Below are positions 6,718-13,210 of a stretch of 13,877 bases of DNA, one piece after another. The position numbers and the translations under genes are program-made. The number at the start of each line of letters is the position of its first letter. The first letter of the stretch is position 1. The notes below the pieces were generated by a model. It did no database searches. It worked only from the letters and a program-made list of their open reading frames with translations, and was not told the DNA's origin. Source of the stretch: JARBAU01 sp029237525 (GTDB lineage: Archaea > Thermoproteota > Nitrososphaeria > Nitrososphaerales > Nitrososphaeraceae); assembly GCA_036555705.1 (NCBI GenBank), contig DATBKT010000041.1, forward strand, positions 1 to 13,877, given 5' to 3'.

Positions 6718-7386
6718 TCAAATTAACGCCTGGTTTTGTCCCCTTAGATCTGAGCGTAGTTTTATTCCACAGTAACAATATCCCTTATTCCCATGATTCC
6801 TTGATCTCTCCCTTTCAATTCCAGTTTCCTTCAATTTCATTCCTAGAATATTCGCATCAAGAGGTTTTTATCTTCTTTGTATACAATACCCCAGATATTC
6901 TTCATATACCTTTCCAGAAGAGACAACATAGTCTGGAGTTTGAAGATTTATACTGTATTCATGCTGGAGAAATGCATAACGGTATTAGACTTTCGTTCAT
7001 AGTCCTTCTTTATATCTTCCACAGGAATGTCTCTGAATCCTCCATCTTTTTCTAATTGTCTTAAACCAACTAGCACAAGATTGAGCAGGCCGGAAAGTTC
7101 ATCGTTAGTAGTTATCTTGTGAATTAGATTAACATCCTTAGCATCTTCCACAAAAGACCTTTCAAAAAGACAATATCAACCATATCTTATAATAGTCATG
7201 ACTAGTATCATCAGAACCCGGAGTCTTGTTTGTACTAAAAACCTATCATGCATGGTTTCTAAAGCCGAATGTTTGGCCGTATTTGTGCTGTGCTCGTACG
7301 CTATTTCCGGATACAAGAGTCTTTAAGTTCCCAGTGGAAGAGAGCTTCGTTGCCTTCAGGTCAGCAGCTGGAAATTCATGAGATTT
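6718..7386 (-). pseudogene. Decayed C-terminal part of a D5/P4-type SF3 primase-helicase
   Basis: Pieces on the minus strand appear in the right order for a viral or plasmid primase-helicase. First come SHEFPAADLKATK, TGNLKTLVSGNSVRAQHKYG and QTFGFRNHA; then two adjacent stops (7243-7248) replace two residues; then VFSTNKTPGSDDT, SHDYYKIWLILSF, which contains the SF3 motif C/sensor (F-S-T-N-K). After a frameshift near 7165: FVEDAKDVNLIHKITTNDEL, SGLLNLVLVGLRQLEKDGG, DYERKSNTV. After a second shift near 6970: NLQTPDYVVSSGKVYEEYLG, a TAA at 6868-6870, then GMKLKETGIERERS and a TGA at 6718-6720. The last part is the winged-helix C-terminus of the D5 family. The Walker A and primase parts are absent. 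It cannot be functional and marks a former integrated virus or plasmid. Confidence 0.8.
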
Positions 7387-7388
7387 GA

Positions 7389-7595
7389 TGGTCAGCAAGA
7401 ACCATAAGGACATTACGAAGCACTATACACTCACTCACTGATGTACCATTACAATTGCAAATAGAAGCAGTTGGAGATTTTCCGATAGGAGCAAGATTTG
7501 ATAAAGGAGAGGTTAGGCTTATCGTAACTGCCATTGATATAGTAGACGTATTATCCGTGACATTCGATTGCTCAAAAACTGAGACTACCAAATAG
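7389..7595 (+). pseudogene. Orphan C-terminal gene fragment opposite the helicase relic
   Basis: A plus frame opens directly after a TGA (7386-7388) and runs 68 codons to TAG 7593-7595: DVPLQLQIEAVGDF, GARFDKGEVRLIV, AIDIVDVLSVTFD. It alternates hydrophobic and polar residues as in a beta-rich domain and reads better than the minus-strand ORF over it. There is no ATG or GTG; TTG at 7455-7457 would give only 46 residues. It abuts the start of recognisable helicase sequence on the other strand, so a deletion or insertion boundary at about 7386 is likely. The parent gene was not recognised. Confidence 0.4.
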
Positions 7596-7647
7596 AAGAT
7601 AACAAATCAAGTCGCTTAATTCACTACCTTATTTTTTGCTTTAGTCC

Positions 7648-7836
7648 TCAACTAACGAATTCCTTAGCATCCAGACCTTTTTCTCCTCCAAGAGGAATGT
7701 AGATTCCATCGTCCTTTACTATCATTTCTAGCCTACAACCCTTGGCCAAATTAAAGCCATCTACTACAGGCTTGGGCAAAACGATTATCGAACTAGACCC
7801 CAGTGCTGTAATGGTAACTGTGTGTTTTGTAGGCAT
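7648..7836 (-). CDS. AbrB/SpoVT-type DNA-binding protein, 62 aa
   Basis: The protein has the swapped-hairpin AbrB pattern over most of its length: TITALGSSSIIVLPKPVVDG (strand, loop, strand with the usual V-LP-K turn) followed by LAKGCRLEMIVKDDGIYI. Such proteins dimerise and bind operator DNA as transition-state regulators or as antitoxins of the MazE/VapB type. No toxin gene lies beside it. The ATG is preceded by GAGAGGTAA, a good ribosome site. It is divergent from the glycosyltransferase, with 91 bp between the two starts, so it could repress itself and that gene; this is inference from layout only. Confidence 0.75.
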   Translation of the reverse strand: MPTKHTVTITALGSSSIIVLPKPVVDGFNLAKGCRLEMIVKDDGIYIPLGGEKGLDAKEFVS

Positions 7837-7897
7837 TTACCTCTCACATAATGATCTGCATTCGTATTTAACCATAAACATAGATATATGGGTAGAC

Positions 7898-7905
7898 TTA
7901 TATTA
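7898..7905 (+). promoter_or_regulatory. TATA box giving a leaderless glycosyltransferase mRNA
   Basis: TTATATTA is centred about 26 nt before the GTG at 7928. Transcription would begin at the start codon itself. There is no ribosome site, and an overlapping ATG at 7926-7928 is followed at once by TGA, so the GTG is the proper start. Confidence 0.55.
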
Positions 7906-7927
7906 AGATATATGTATTTCTTAATAT

Positions 7928-9157
7928 GTGAATACAAATTTTGAAGGGTCTAATGTAATTCCTCGCATTTTAATGGTAAGTACCGAATATCCTCCTATGC
8001 AGGGCGGGGTTGGACGATATACCTATAATCTGACCAATGCTCTACGCAAAAAAGGGTTTGATGTACAAGTTGTTTGCAATAAATTGGGTAATGGTGATTT
8101 CTTTGGACTTTCCCCATCTAACGCAGACGATTCTAATGTCATACTGCAACTTGTAGATAAGATCAAACCTGATATAGTTCATATCCAGTACGAGCAGGGT
8201 ATGTATGGATTAGTGTTAGCTGGGCTAGATCCTCGAAAAACACATACAAACATAGATTCATTTTATGACCATTGCAAAGTACCCATCGTAACCACATTCC
8301 ATTCTGCGTATACAATTAGACAGTGGTTAAAATTGGTTGTACCTTTGAAACTTACGTCCAAACTGAGCATTTTGAAAAAGTACTCAAACAGTAAAATTAT
8401 TAGATATTGGAAGAGAATAATTAATTATAATTCCTTTCATAATCTGAATAAGGAGAAGGCTGCTAAAAGTGCTGCAAGTATAGTATTCTCTGAGTACATG
8501 TCTAAGATGATCGGAGGAGGACAAGTAATACTGCACGGCGCAGAATCTAATTCGACATTGCGGAAAGGAAAGATGGAAGCAAGAAACATCTTTAACCTCC
8601 CACAAGAGAATCGGATTGCACTTGCATTAGGCTTTGCTACTGTTACCAAGGGATGGGATATACTAGAAAAAATAAACCTTCCTTCAGGATGGAAAATAGT
8701 AGTGAACTCCTCTACAAACCATCTTGGTATAGAAAGATGTGGCAAGAATCTTGTTAGAAATGGGATAATCAATTTGCAGAAAGATTTTCTTTCTGAAGAG
8801 GAATTATCACTACTGTTTTCATCTGCTGATGCAGTAATCCTTCCATACAAGGTCAGCTCCGGTTCAGGTGTAATGTTTGACGCTTTGGCACACGGCCTTC
8901 CGTTCGTAGCGACCGACTTGGATTTTTTTAATGAATATGCCACGAAAGGATTAGGCATAACTGTAAAACGTAATCCTGTGGCCTTTTCAAAGGCATTAGC
9001 AGATCTGGGTAAGGATTACATCATATACAAAAGAGCAGTCGACGAATTTATGCCTGAACTTAGCTGGCGAAATATTGCTTCTCAGCATGGCCAGTTATAT
9101 CGTCAGACTGTAAAAGCGAAGGCTGCAGCTGTCATTCCTGCATCGTCAGTCAGGTAG
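7928..9157 (+). CDS. GT4-type (GT-B fold) glycosyltransferase
   Basis: The 409-residue length is normal for the family. The N-terminal Rossmann-like domain starts ILMVSTEYPPMQGGVGRYTY (about 14-33), the signature of nucleotide-sugar transferases with a GGVGRY loop, and later has PDIVHIQYEQG (about 81-91). The C-terminal domain begins near ALGFATVTKGWDIL (about 231-244) and ends with VILPYKVSSGSGVMFDALAH and GLPFVATD, the nucleotide-sugar site. In most GT4 enzymes this region carries an E-x7-E pair; here the positions read Ser/Val and Asp, so the catalytic pair is altered. No signal peptide or membrane span is present, so it should act in the cytoplasm, transferring a sugar to a lipid, glycan or protein. 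It stands alone with its own promoter and a hairpin behind it; donor and acceptor cannot be told. Confidence 0.9.
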   Translation: MNTNFEGSNVIPRILMVSTEYPPMQGGVGRYTYNLTNALRKKGFDVQVVCNKLGNGDFFGLSPSNADDSNVILQLVDKIKPDIVHIQYEQGMYGLVLAGLDPRKTHTNIDSFYDHCKVPIVTTFHSAYTIRQWLKLVVPLKLTSKLSILKKYSNSKIIRYWKRIINYNSFHNLNKEKAAKSAASIVFSEYMSKMIGGGQVILHGAESNSTLRKGKMEARNIFNLPQENRIALALGFATVTKGWDILEKINLPSGWKIVVNSSTNHLGIERCGKNLVRNGIINLQKDFLSEEELSLLFSSADAVILPYKVSSGSGVMFDALAHGLPFVATDLDFFNEYATKGLGITVKRNPVAFSKALADLGKDYIIYKRAVDEFMPELSWRNIASQHGQLYRQTVKAKAAAVIPASSVR

Positions 9158-9164
9158 TGACATT

Positions 9165-9204
9165 TCATATTATACTCTTACAAAGCTTTAACTGTATAAT
9201 ATGA
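9165..9204 (+). terminator. Hairpin after the glycosyltransferase
   Basis: TCATATTATAC (9165-9175) is exactly complementary to GTATAATATGA (9194-9204), an 11-bp A/T-rich stem with an 18-nt loop, beginning 8 nt after the stop codon. Position suggests a 3'-end element; the A/T-rich stem could also be a binding site. Confidence 0.5.
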
Positions 9205-9273
9205 TTTCTACACTGCCGATCTAATTAATAAAACAGTTAGGTGCCGATTCCGGTGTTAGAAATAATATGGTAA

Positions 9274-9456
9274 CGACTACCATCCCCGGATCATCGAGGC
9301 GACCGGGCAGTAGATAAGCGATTTCGGCAGGATATCCGAAATGACGACGACAACCGCGCAGGGCTCTACGACAAGATTCTAGAACTCTATCCAAACCGTG
9401 TCACTCCTGGGTGGGGCACTCTGAAGTTCGGCGCACGCCGCCAAACAGTAATTTAG
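9274..9456 (+). pseudogene. GC-rich C-terminal gene fragment
   Basis: After a TAA at 9271-9273, a plus frame of 60 codons runs to TAG 9454-9456 with RGDRAVDKRFRQDIRNDDDN, then RAGLYDKILELYPNRV and TPGWGTLKFGARR. It has no start codon. The GC content is far above that of neighbouring DNA, and codons such as CGC, GAC and GGC dominate, so it may derive from a GC-rich donor or a highly expressed gene. The LYDKILELYPNRVTPG part recalls the C-terminal end of some metallo-beta-lactamase-fold hydrolases, but that is a weak memory match. No upstream part of the gene is present. Confidence 0.45.
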
Positions 9457-9841
9457 GAGTTGCTAATGCATGAATTTCTCAACCCAGTGTTATATGCGTA
9501 CTTGCCTCGTACTTACCTCGTGATCATTAATCAAAATGAGTTGAATGAAAAACTTTTCTGGAGAGAGATATCGTAGTGTTACAAGTTGGATTAGATAAGG
9601 TAAACAGAGATATATTATATGTAAGGAATCAAGCTAAAACTAACATCAAAAAAAATACAAAGTTAGTTTTTTAATTCACTTGAAACTACATTTGATATAA
9701 GTTCGCTCAGGTCTTATGATTACTTATTAACTAGTCATTTGATTGAAACATAGCTTGATAACCGCATACGATAAAATGTAGCAAACTTTCATAATAATGA
9801 AAAATATTGTTACAGTATATTATTATCATTTTAGATCTTGT
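9457..9841. other. Intergenic stretch with one terminator-like hairpin
   Basis: No complete gene is seen. Two short plus frames, NELNEKLFWREI (about 9535-9575) and LQVGLDKVNRDILYVRNQAK (about 9578-9640), may be parts of one broken small gene. AAAACTAAC (9636-9644) pairs with GTTAGTTTT (9662-9670), whose T's extend as TTTT into 9672, looking like a terminator for that relic. The remainder to 9841 is A/T-rich and featureless. Confidence 0.35.
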
Positions 9842-10274
9842 CTACAAATCTGCATACCTATAGTGTAATAAGGTTGTTACTCGTTCCTCTGGTCTTTTCC
9901 CTTTGTATCTTCATCTTTTAACTGCGTCCTCAAAATGTCGCATTGAAATAAGAGCATCTGACGTATGTTTAGCCGCTTCTTCCGGAGTAGTGTACTTCTA
10001 AAGGTACTCGTGTAGTAATATAGAAATGGTAGTATTAGCTACCCTGTTATATCTGGATCGCTAAATCCTTCTGTTTTTTGTAATATCTTCACAAAATCTA
10101 TACCTTGTCCTAAAGGTTACCTTTTGTAGGTATTTGAAAAATTTTCTTCCCTGTATTGGCATCAAGGTTTGTGACAAATATTATCTTGTCAAATCCTGTT
10201 AAGTCTTCCAGCGAAGTGTTTGGCTTGATTAGAAAGCTGTAAATCGATTTAAGTAAACTAATTTCAATCCCACT
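9842..10274 (-). pseudogene. Decayed C-terminal part of an AAA+ ATPase
   Basis: Three minus-strand frames join in order. The first gives KPNTSLEDLTGFDKIIFVTN, LDANTGKKIFQIPTKGN and ends at TAG 10110-10112. The second gives LGQGIDFVKILQKTEGFSD, PDITG, ending at 10039-10041. The third gives VANTTISILLHEYL, TAG 9998-10000, KYTTPEEAAKHTSDAL, ISMRHFEDAVKR, TGA 9911-9913, YKGKRPEERV and TAG 9842-9844. The order R/KKIFxIxTKG, then KTEGFSxxDI, then MRHFEDA is that of the last strand, sensor-2 region and helical lid of Cdc48/proteasome-type AAA+ ATPases. The Walker motifs are missing. Two indels and two stops make it non-functional; one indel is a lost G in a GGGG context (ACA GGG GTA). Confidence 0.7.
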
Positions 10275-10434
10275 TTACATAATTAAATAGTAGATATTAA
10301 CCTGCTACTGGCTTATTCGGCAGCCTCAATTGAAGTCATCCAAAATTACAATCCGTTAGATTTTAGTCAAGAAAACAAAAAAATAGGGGCAAAATATTGG
10401 ACGCAATAAATAACTAAGATCTAATGTAAGTAAT

Positions 10435-10450
10435 ATTACGACTTCGTAAT
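10435..10450. terminator. Tight hairpin downstream of the intact TRAM gene
   Basis: ATTACGA (10435-10441) and TCGTAAT (10444-10450) form a 7-bp stem with a 2-nt loop, 44 bp beyond the stop of the minus-strand TRAM gene. No T-run was seen on the minus strand, so a terminator role is tentative. The remaining DNA between 10275 and 10493 showed nothing else. Confidence 0.35.
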
Positions 10451-10493
10451 GACCAGATTGACCATATGAGAAGCAGTTTATAATATTATATTA

Positions 10494-10808
10494 CTATTCC
10501 AAAGCACCACTTGGAGTAGCAGCAGTTGCTAGGACTGTTTCCGCAGTAGCAAATCGATCTCCTACTGAGTTTACCTTAACCTTTACTGTATCCTGTCCTA
10601 TTTTTCCGTTCTTAACAAAGATCACAAATCCTTGTATTCTAGCGATACCATCGCCTCTACTACCTGTTTCCGTAATTTCTACATCGTATTCTTTACCTGC
10701 CTCAACAGGTTTTGCGAAGCTGCTATTGCGAAAACTATTATTATATCCGCCACCATAGCCTCTTCCGTCTCTTCCGTAACTCATTAATGTTTCAAATTGA
10801 GTATTCAT
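10494..10808 (-). CDS. TRAM-domain RNA-binding protein
   Basis: The C-terminal two thirds is a complete TRAM domain: KPVEAGKEYDVEITETGS, then RGDGIARIQGFVIFVK, then GQDTVKVKVNSVGDRFATAE. TRAM domains are OB-like beta-barrels that bind RNA; stand-alone archaeal versions act as RNA chaperones, often linked to cold response. Before it lies a Gly/Arg/Tyr-rich tail (GRDGRGYGGGYNNSF) that should be flexible and also RNA-binding. The longest frame starts at 10808, but the internal ATG at 10782-10784 (MSYGRD) is the likelier start, because the broken paralogue at 4659-4928 begins with the same MSY codons and nothing similar precedes it. The GDGIAR and VGDRFA core residues are all intact. Confidence 0.85.
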   Translation of the reverse strand: MNTQFETLMSYGRDGRGYGGGYNNSFRNSSFAKPVEAGKEYDVEITETGSRGDGIARIQGFVIFVKNGKIGQDTVKVKVNSVGDRFATAETVLATAATPSGALE

Positions 10809-10933
10809 TGCGGGTAATATGAATGACCGGATTTAGAGGTTATTTGGATAACAACATGTAATGATGATTCAAAGTAATTTCATAGTTATAGAGTAAATCT
10901 ATTGCAATTTCGATCCTTCCATCATCTTACTTT

Positions 10934-11146
10934 CTACTGCTGGGTCAATTTAGGTGCAATAAACATTGCAAAGGTCAGCTTGTTATACTTGTACTCTGTC
11001 TTGACTCGATTTCCTGCCGCATACCAGCTAAATTTGTTCTGAATTCTATCTAATCCAACACTTTTACCAGTACCATAATTGTTGTTACTACTCCTACTAC
11101 TACCTACACCTCACACTAGTTTGGATTCTTGTATTCTACTCTTCAT
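10934..11146 (-). pseudogene. Small gene with a single in-frame TGA
   Basis: From the ATG at 11144-11146 the frame reads MKSRIQESKLV, then TGA (11111-11113), then in the same phase a Gly/Ser/Asn linker (GVGSSRSSNNNYGTG) and a well-formed domain: KSVGLDRIQNKFSWYAAGNR, then VKTEYKYNKLTFAMF and IAPKLTQQ with TAG 10934-10936. No indel is needed, so one base change (for example CGA or GGA to TGA) explains the stop. No usable start follows the TGA before the conserved part. Selenocysteine is very unlikely: no Sec machinery is expected in this lineage and the site lies in a linker. No family was recognised. Confidence 0.5.
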
Positions 11147-11242
11147 GCAAAAAGAATTCAACAATGTCGTGGATTTCATAGTTGGTATGAATACAAGAAG
11201 AATTTAATGCTATTTTGATTGACCACCTATATATTATCTATA

Positions 11243-11500
11243 TTATCTATGGTAATAGGTCTTATAATCATGAATGAAGCTTTGCTTTATATTATCTGCA
11301 AGATTTTCAAGCCGCTGACTAACTGAAAATTCACTTTTATTGTTATTTTTTTCATTATTGATGTTATTTTTATTAATCCCAAGCGAATCTAATTCATTAA
11401 TCCACCAATTTATATTTCCAGATTGTCGATTATCACTCATATCATAATCTAGGTTATTATCGCAGTTGTCATAATTTTCTGTAACTTTACTGTTTTTCAT
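11243..11500 (-). CDS. Asn-rich hypothetical protein, 85 aa
   Basis: An ATG-started frame with an acidic, Asn/Asp-rich N-terminal half (NYDNCDNNLDYDMSDN), a short helix WWINELDSLGI, another Asn/Lys run, and a C-terminal amphipathic helix QRLENLADNIKQSFI followed by HDYKTYYH. Low-complexity Asn/Lys runs arise readily in A/T-rich DNA, but WWINELDSLG and the last helix look selected. It is probably mostly disordered with a peptide-like binding helix at the end. No family was recognised. The ATG at 11500 abuts a plus-strand fragment that starts three bases away. Confidence 0.5.
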   Translation of the reverse strand: MKNSKVTENYDNCDNNLDYDMSDNRQSGNINWWINELDSLGINKNNINNEKNNNKSEFSVSQRLENLADNIKQSFIHDYKTYYHR

Positions 11501-11502
11501 AA

Positions 11503-11658
11503 ATATCTAATTTTCCACCGTTAAAACGCTATACAACTTACTACTCAGAAGAAACTAATGCAGATATGTACTTAAACCTATGTAATGACGTTTTCTTTAA
11601 TTCTATATCTGTTATTCGAGGAGATTACTATTTACTTGTACCACTTGATATGCTATAA
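11503..11658 (+). pseudogene. Fragment of an unidentified gene, no start
   Basis: After a TAA at 11500-11502, 51 codons are open to TAA 11656-11658: LKRYTTYYSEETNADMYLN, LCNDVFFNSISVIRGD, YYLLVPLDML. This reads like the end of a folded protein (helix, then two strands). No ATG occurs before residue 20 or so, and ATG in DMYLN would leave only 33 residues. It lies head to head with the Asn-rich gene, so its own 5' part was probably lost or overlaps that gene's promoter. Confidence 0.35.
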
Positions 11659-11761
11659 TTTGGCTATTTTAGAGGTTCAAAACTTAAAGGATACCAGGTA
11701 GATAGAATAAAGAATTCATTTGAGTTGCATTATATTTAGCAATAAAATTGAAGCTTAAACT

Positions 11762-11997
11762 CTAAACATACCACTCCAGTTCATGGTTTCTTCTTTGTAT
11801 GACATCATGAAAATTTACATCACAATAGTGGCATTTTAGCAACGATATTATCCTAAGATTATAGTATCCTTTTTTCGTTTTTTGAACGTTCTTAGCCTCA
11901 TTTAATGCTCCGTCAAAAGGATTTGTTGGAGAGGATCGATAAATGGTATGACAATGTATCGGTTCTATTTTTTTCTAAGTACTGTTCTTATGAACAT
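11762..11997 (-). pseudogene. Single zinc-knuckle protein interrupted at an A7 run
   Basis: An ATG at 11995-11997, inside the end of the upstream gene, reads MFIRTVLRKK and then TAG. Shifting back one base on the run of seven A's (T's at 11968-11974 on the plus strand) continues without a stop: IEPIHCHTIYRSSPTNPFDG, ALNEAKNVQKTKKGYYNL, RIISLLKCHYCDVNFHDV, IQRRNHELEWYV, TAG 11762-11764. The product of about 77 residues has a CHYC pair and a following H-x-R-R-x-H-E-like segment, as in a C2H2-type finger. The interruption A-AAA-AAA-TAG has the form of a -1 slippery site. It may be a dead gene, a read error, or a gene decoded by -1 slippage. Confidence 0.55.
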
Positions 11998-12275
11998 TGC
12001 TGCAGTGCCTTTTTGTATAGTTCAATGAAATGTCCAAGTGCGTAGTCCCAACCATTCTTAAAATCATCAAGACAATCTGACTCGGCAACCATGTGAGTAT
12101 ACCTTGAATTAGCATCTGTTTTTGCAAGAAATAATAACTGTTGAAGATTGTTATTATTTTCATGAGTTGTAGCATTAGCTAATGATAAACATGCCAAATT
12201 CACTTTCATATATATTGGCCACAGCTCTATTTTTTGCAGCTTTGTCTCTTGATGTTTCTTACCACTAATTTGCAA
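11988..12275 (-). CDS. Hypothetical protein, 95 aa
   Basis: The frame opens after an upstream TAG, has no ATG, and the first usable start is TTG at 12273-12275. It encodes KLQKIELWPIYMKVNLACLS, a helix with LQQLLFLAKTDANSRY, and a conserved-looking end ESDCLDDFKNGWDYALGHFI, ELYKKALQQCS. It is helical and soluble with no zinc pairs. Its last ten bases overlap the start of the A7-interrupted gene (11995-11997), so the two were probably translated as a pair. The plus-shifted minus ORF at 11975-12175 is its shadow. No family was recognised. Confidence 0.6.
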   Translation of the reverse strand: MQISGKKHQETKLQKIELWPIYMKVNLACLSLANATTHENNNNLQQLLFLAKTDANSRYTHMVAESDCLDDFKNGWDYALGHFIELYKKALQQCS

Positions 12276-12327
12276 ACCTAAAGTTTTGTATTTGTTTTCT
12301 TCATTATCGTTATACTATTGATGTTAT

Positions 12328-12417
12328 TCATCCATTAAATATTCCAATCAACGATACCATCAACGAAACGGCAATTATAGCTCCTGAAACAAATATGAAT
12401 TTTGTATTATTGTTCAT
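12328..12417 (-). CDS. 29-residue single-span membrane peptide
   Basis: MNNNTKF is followed by one hydrophobic span, IFVSGAIIAVSLMVSLIGIF, ending NG and TGA at 12328-12330. A short basic/polar head and one 20-residue span make it a small membrane peptide with the N-terminus likely cytoplasmic. Its ATG overlaps the TGA of the gene at 12414-12671 as ATGA, the classic arrangement for coupled translation, which argues that both are real. Peptides of this size usually modulate a larger membrane partner, but none is evident here. Confidence 0.6.
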   Translation of the reverse strand: MNNNTKFIFVSGAIIAVSLMVSLIGIFNG

Positions 12418-12671
12418 CTATTAGTATAGGTAGCGCACGTTAAAAGCCTTTGGTATTTAGCCGCTATCCCTCCTTCTACCTTCGGCATTTTTTCCATAGC
12501 AGACAGATGATAATATTGGTAATAAATAAAGCATTGACACATACCACAATACACCATACTAATAGGTAGGATGAAATAATGACTAAAATTCAATAATCGT
12601 TGAGTTAAGGAAGTAATTTTAGGAAATAAAATTATAGATAGCCTAACGTGATGCAATATAACTTCTATCAC
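12414..12671 (-). CDS. Hypothetical protein, 85 aa, coupled to the membrane peptide
   Basis: The ATG-started frame is MIEVILHHVRLSIILF, then ITSLTQRLLNFSHYFILP, VYCGMCQCFIYYQYYH, and a basic end EKMPKVEGGIAAKYQRL. It has a hydrophobic, aromatic-rich centre with CxxCxC (residues about 42-47), so it might be membrane-associated or bind metal, but there is no clean span. Its main support is the ATGA overlap with the 29-residue peptide downstream. The N-terminal 20 residues could be an artefact of a long frame; a later start is possible. No family was recognised. Confidence 0.4.
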   Translation of the reverse strand: MIEVILHHVRLSIILFPKITSLTQRLLNFSHYFILPISMVYCGMCQCFIYYQYYHLSAMEKMPKVEGGIAAKYQRLLTCATYTNR

Positions 12672-12721
12672 TTCTTACCTTAAAAGTCCTTTTGCATAAC
12701 AATGTTAACCATTGATTTTTA

Positions 12722-13105
12722 TCATCTTCTTGAAGAATCAATTGCATCCATTATAACTTGGGTGGCATGAGTACCAAAGTGCACTTTGCAATAATTTTCA
12801 TTTTTGAAACTAGAATCCAGTTTGTTTGTTCTTAATAATTCTGAGACCCTGTTTGCTGCAGCAAGACAATCCATTCCTGACTTCCATGTAAGTATTATAG
12901 TGCATCTATCGCAAACACTGCTTTTCGCATTAGTTGTATATATTTCACTACAAAAAATACATTTATTGTACACCATTGATTTACCGGATCTTGTAGCATT
13001 TATACCAAAATGAACTGTATTAAAACAGTTTATGCATAAATGTTGGCCACACGTAGAACAATTATGGTATTCTTCATTTTTCTTACATCTATCGCACTGC
13101 GCCAA
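12722..13105 (-). CDS. Multi-CxxC zinc protein, 127 aa
   Basis: It has CDRC at 4-7, C16/C19, CINC at 24-27, CIFC at 49-52 and CDRC at 65-68, five pairs in 65 residues, as in B-box/AN1/treble-clef zinc modules that cross-brace two or three zinc ions. The C-terminal half is helical (AAANRVSELLRT) and repeats a motif of the first half: C-x3-VHFGINAT at 27-38 and C-x-VHFGTHAT at 106-115. Such modules usually mediate protein or nucleic acid contacts. The start must be TTG at 13103-13105, because TAG lies immediately upstream. AAAGGTG at about 8-14 nt before it is a fair ribosome site, and a TATATATCC box lies further up. It heads the run of minus-strand genes down to 12328. Confidence 0.75.
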   Translation of the reverse strand: MAQCDRCKKNEEYHNCSTCGQHLCINCFNTVHFGINATRSGKSMVYNKCIFCSEIYTTNAKSSVCDRCTIILTWKSGMDCLAAANRVSELLRTNKLDSSFKNENYCKVHFGTHATQVIMDAIDSSRR

Positions 13106-13210
13106 CTACTTTAAGAACACCTTTTCTCAATTAACTTAAGGATAATATATATCCACAATTAGATATCGATAACAAAACAACTAATTTACTATTATTTGAC
13201 AAGAAGATAA

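Noticed and set aside
6696..7055. 119-codon plus-strand ORF
   Set aside because: Shadow of the D5-type helicase relic on the minus strand, which explains the sequence much better; the plus translation is Phe/Ile/Ser-rich without motifs.
7376..7591. 71-codon minus-strand ORF
   Set aside because: The plus frame at 7389-7595 has better protein character; the minus translation is a Ser/Thr-rich shadow and does not join to the helicase sequence.
8437..8958. 173-codon minus-strand ORF
   Set aside because: Lies fully inside the glycosyltransferase, whose domains are intact on the plus strand.
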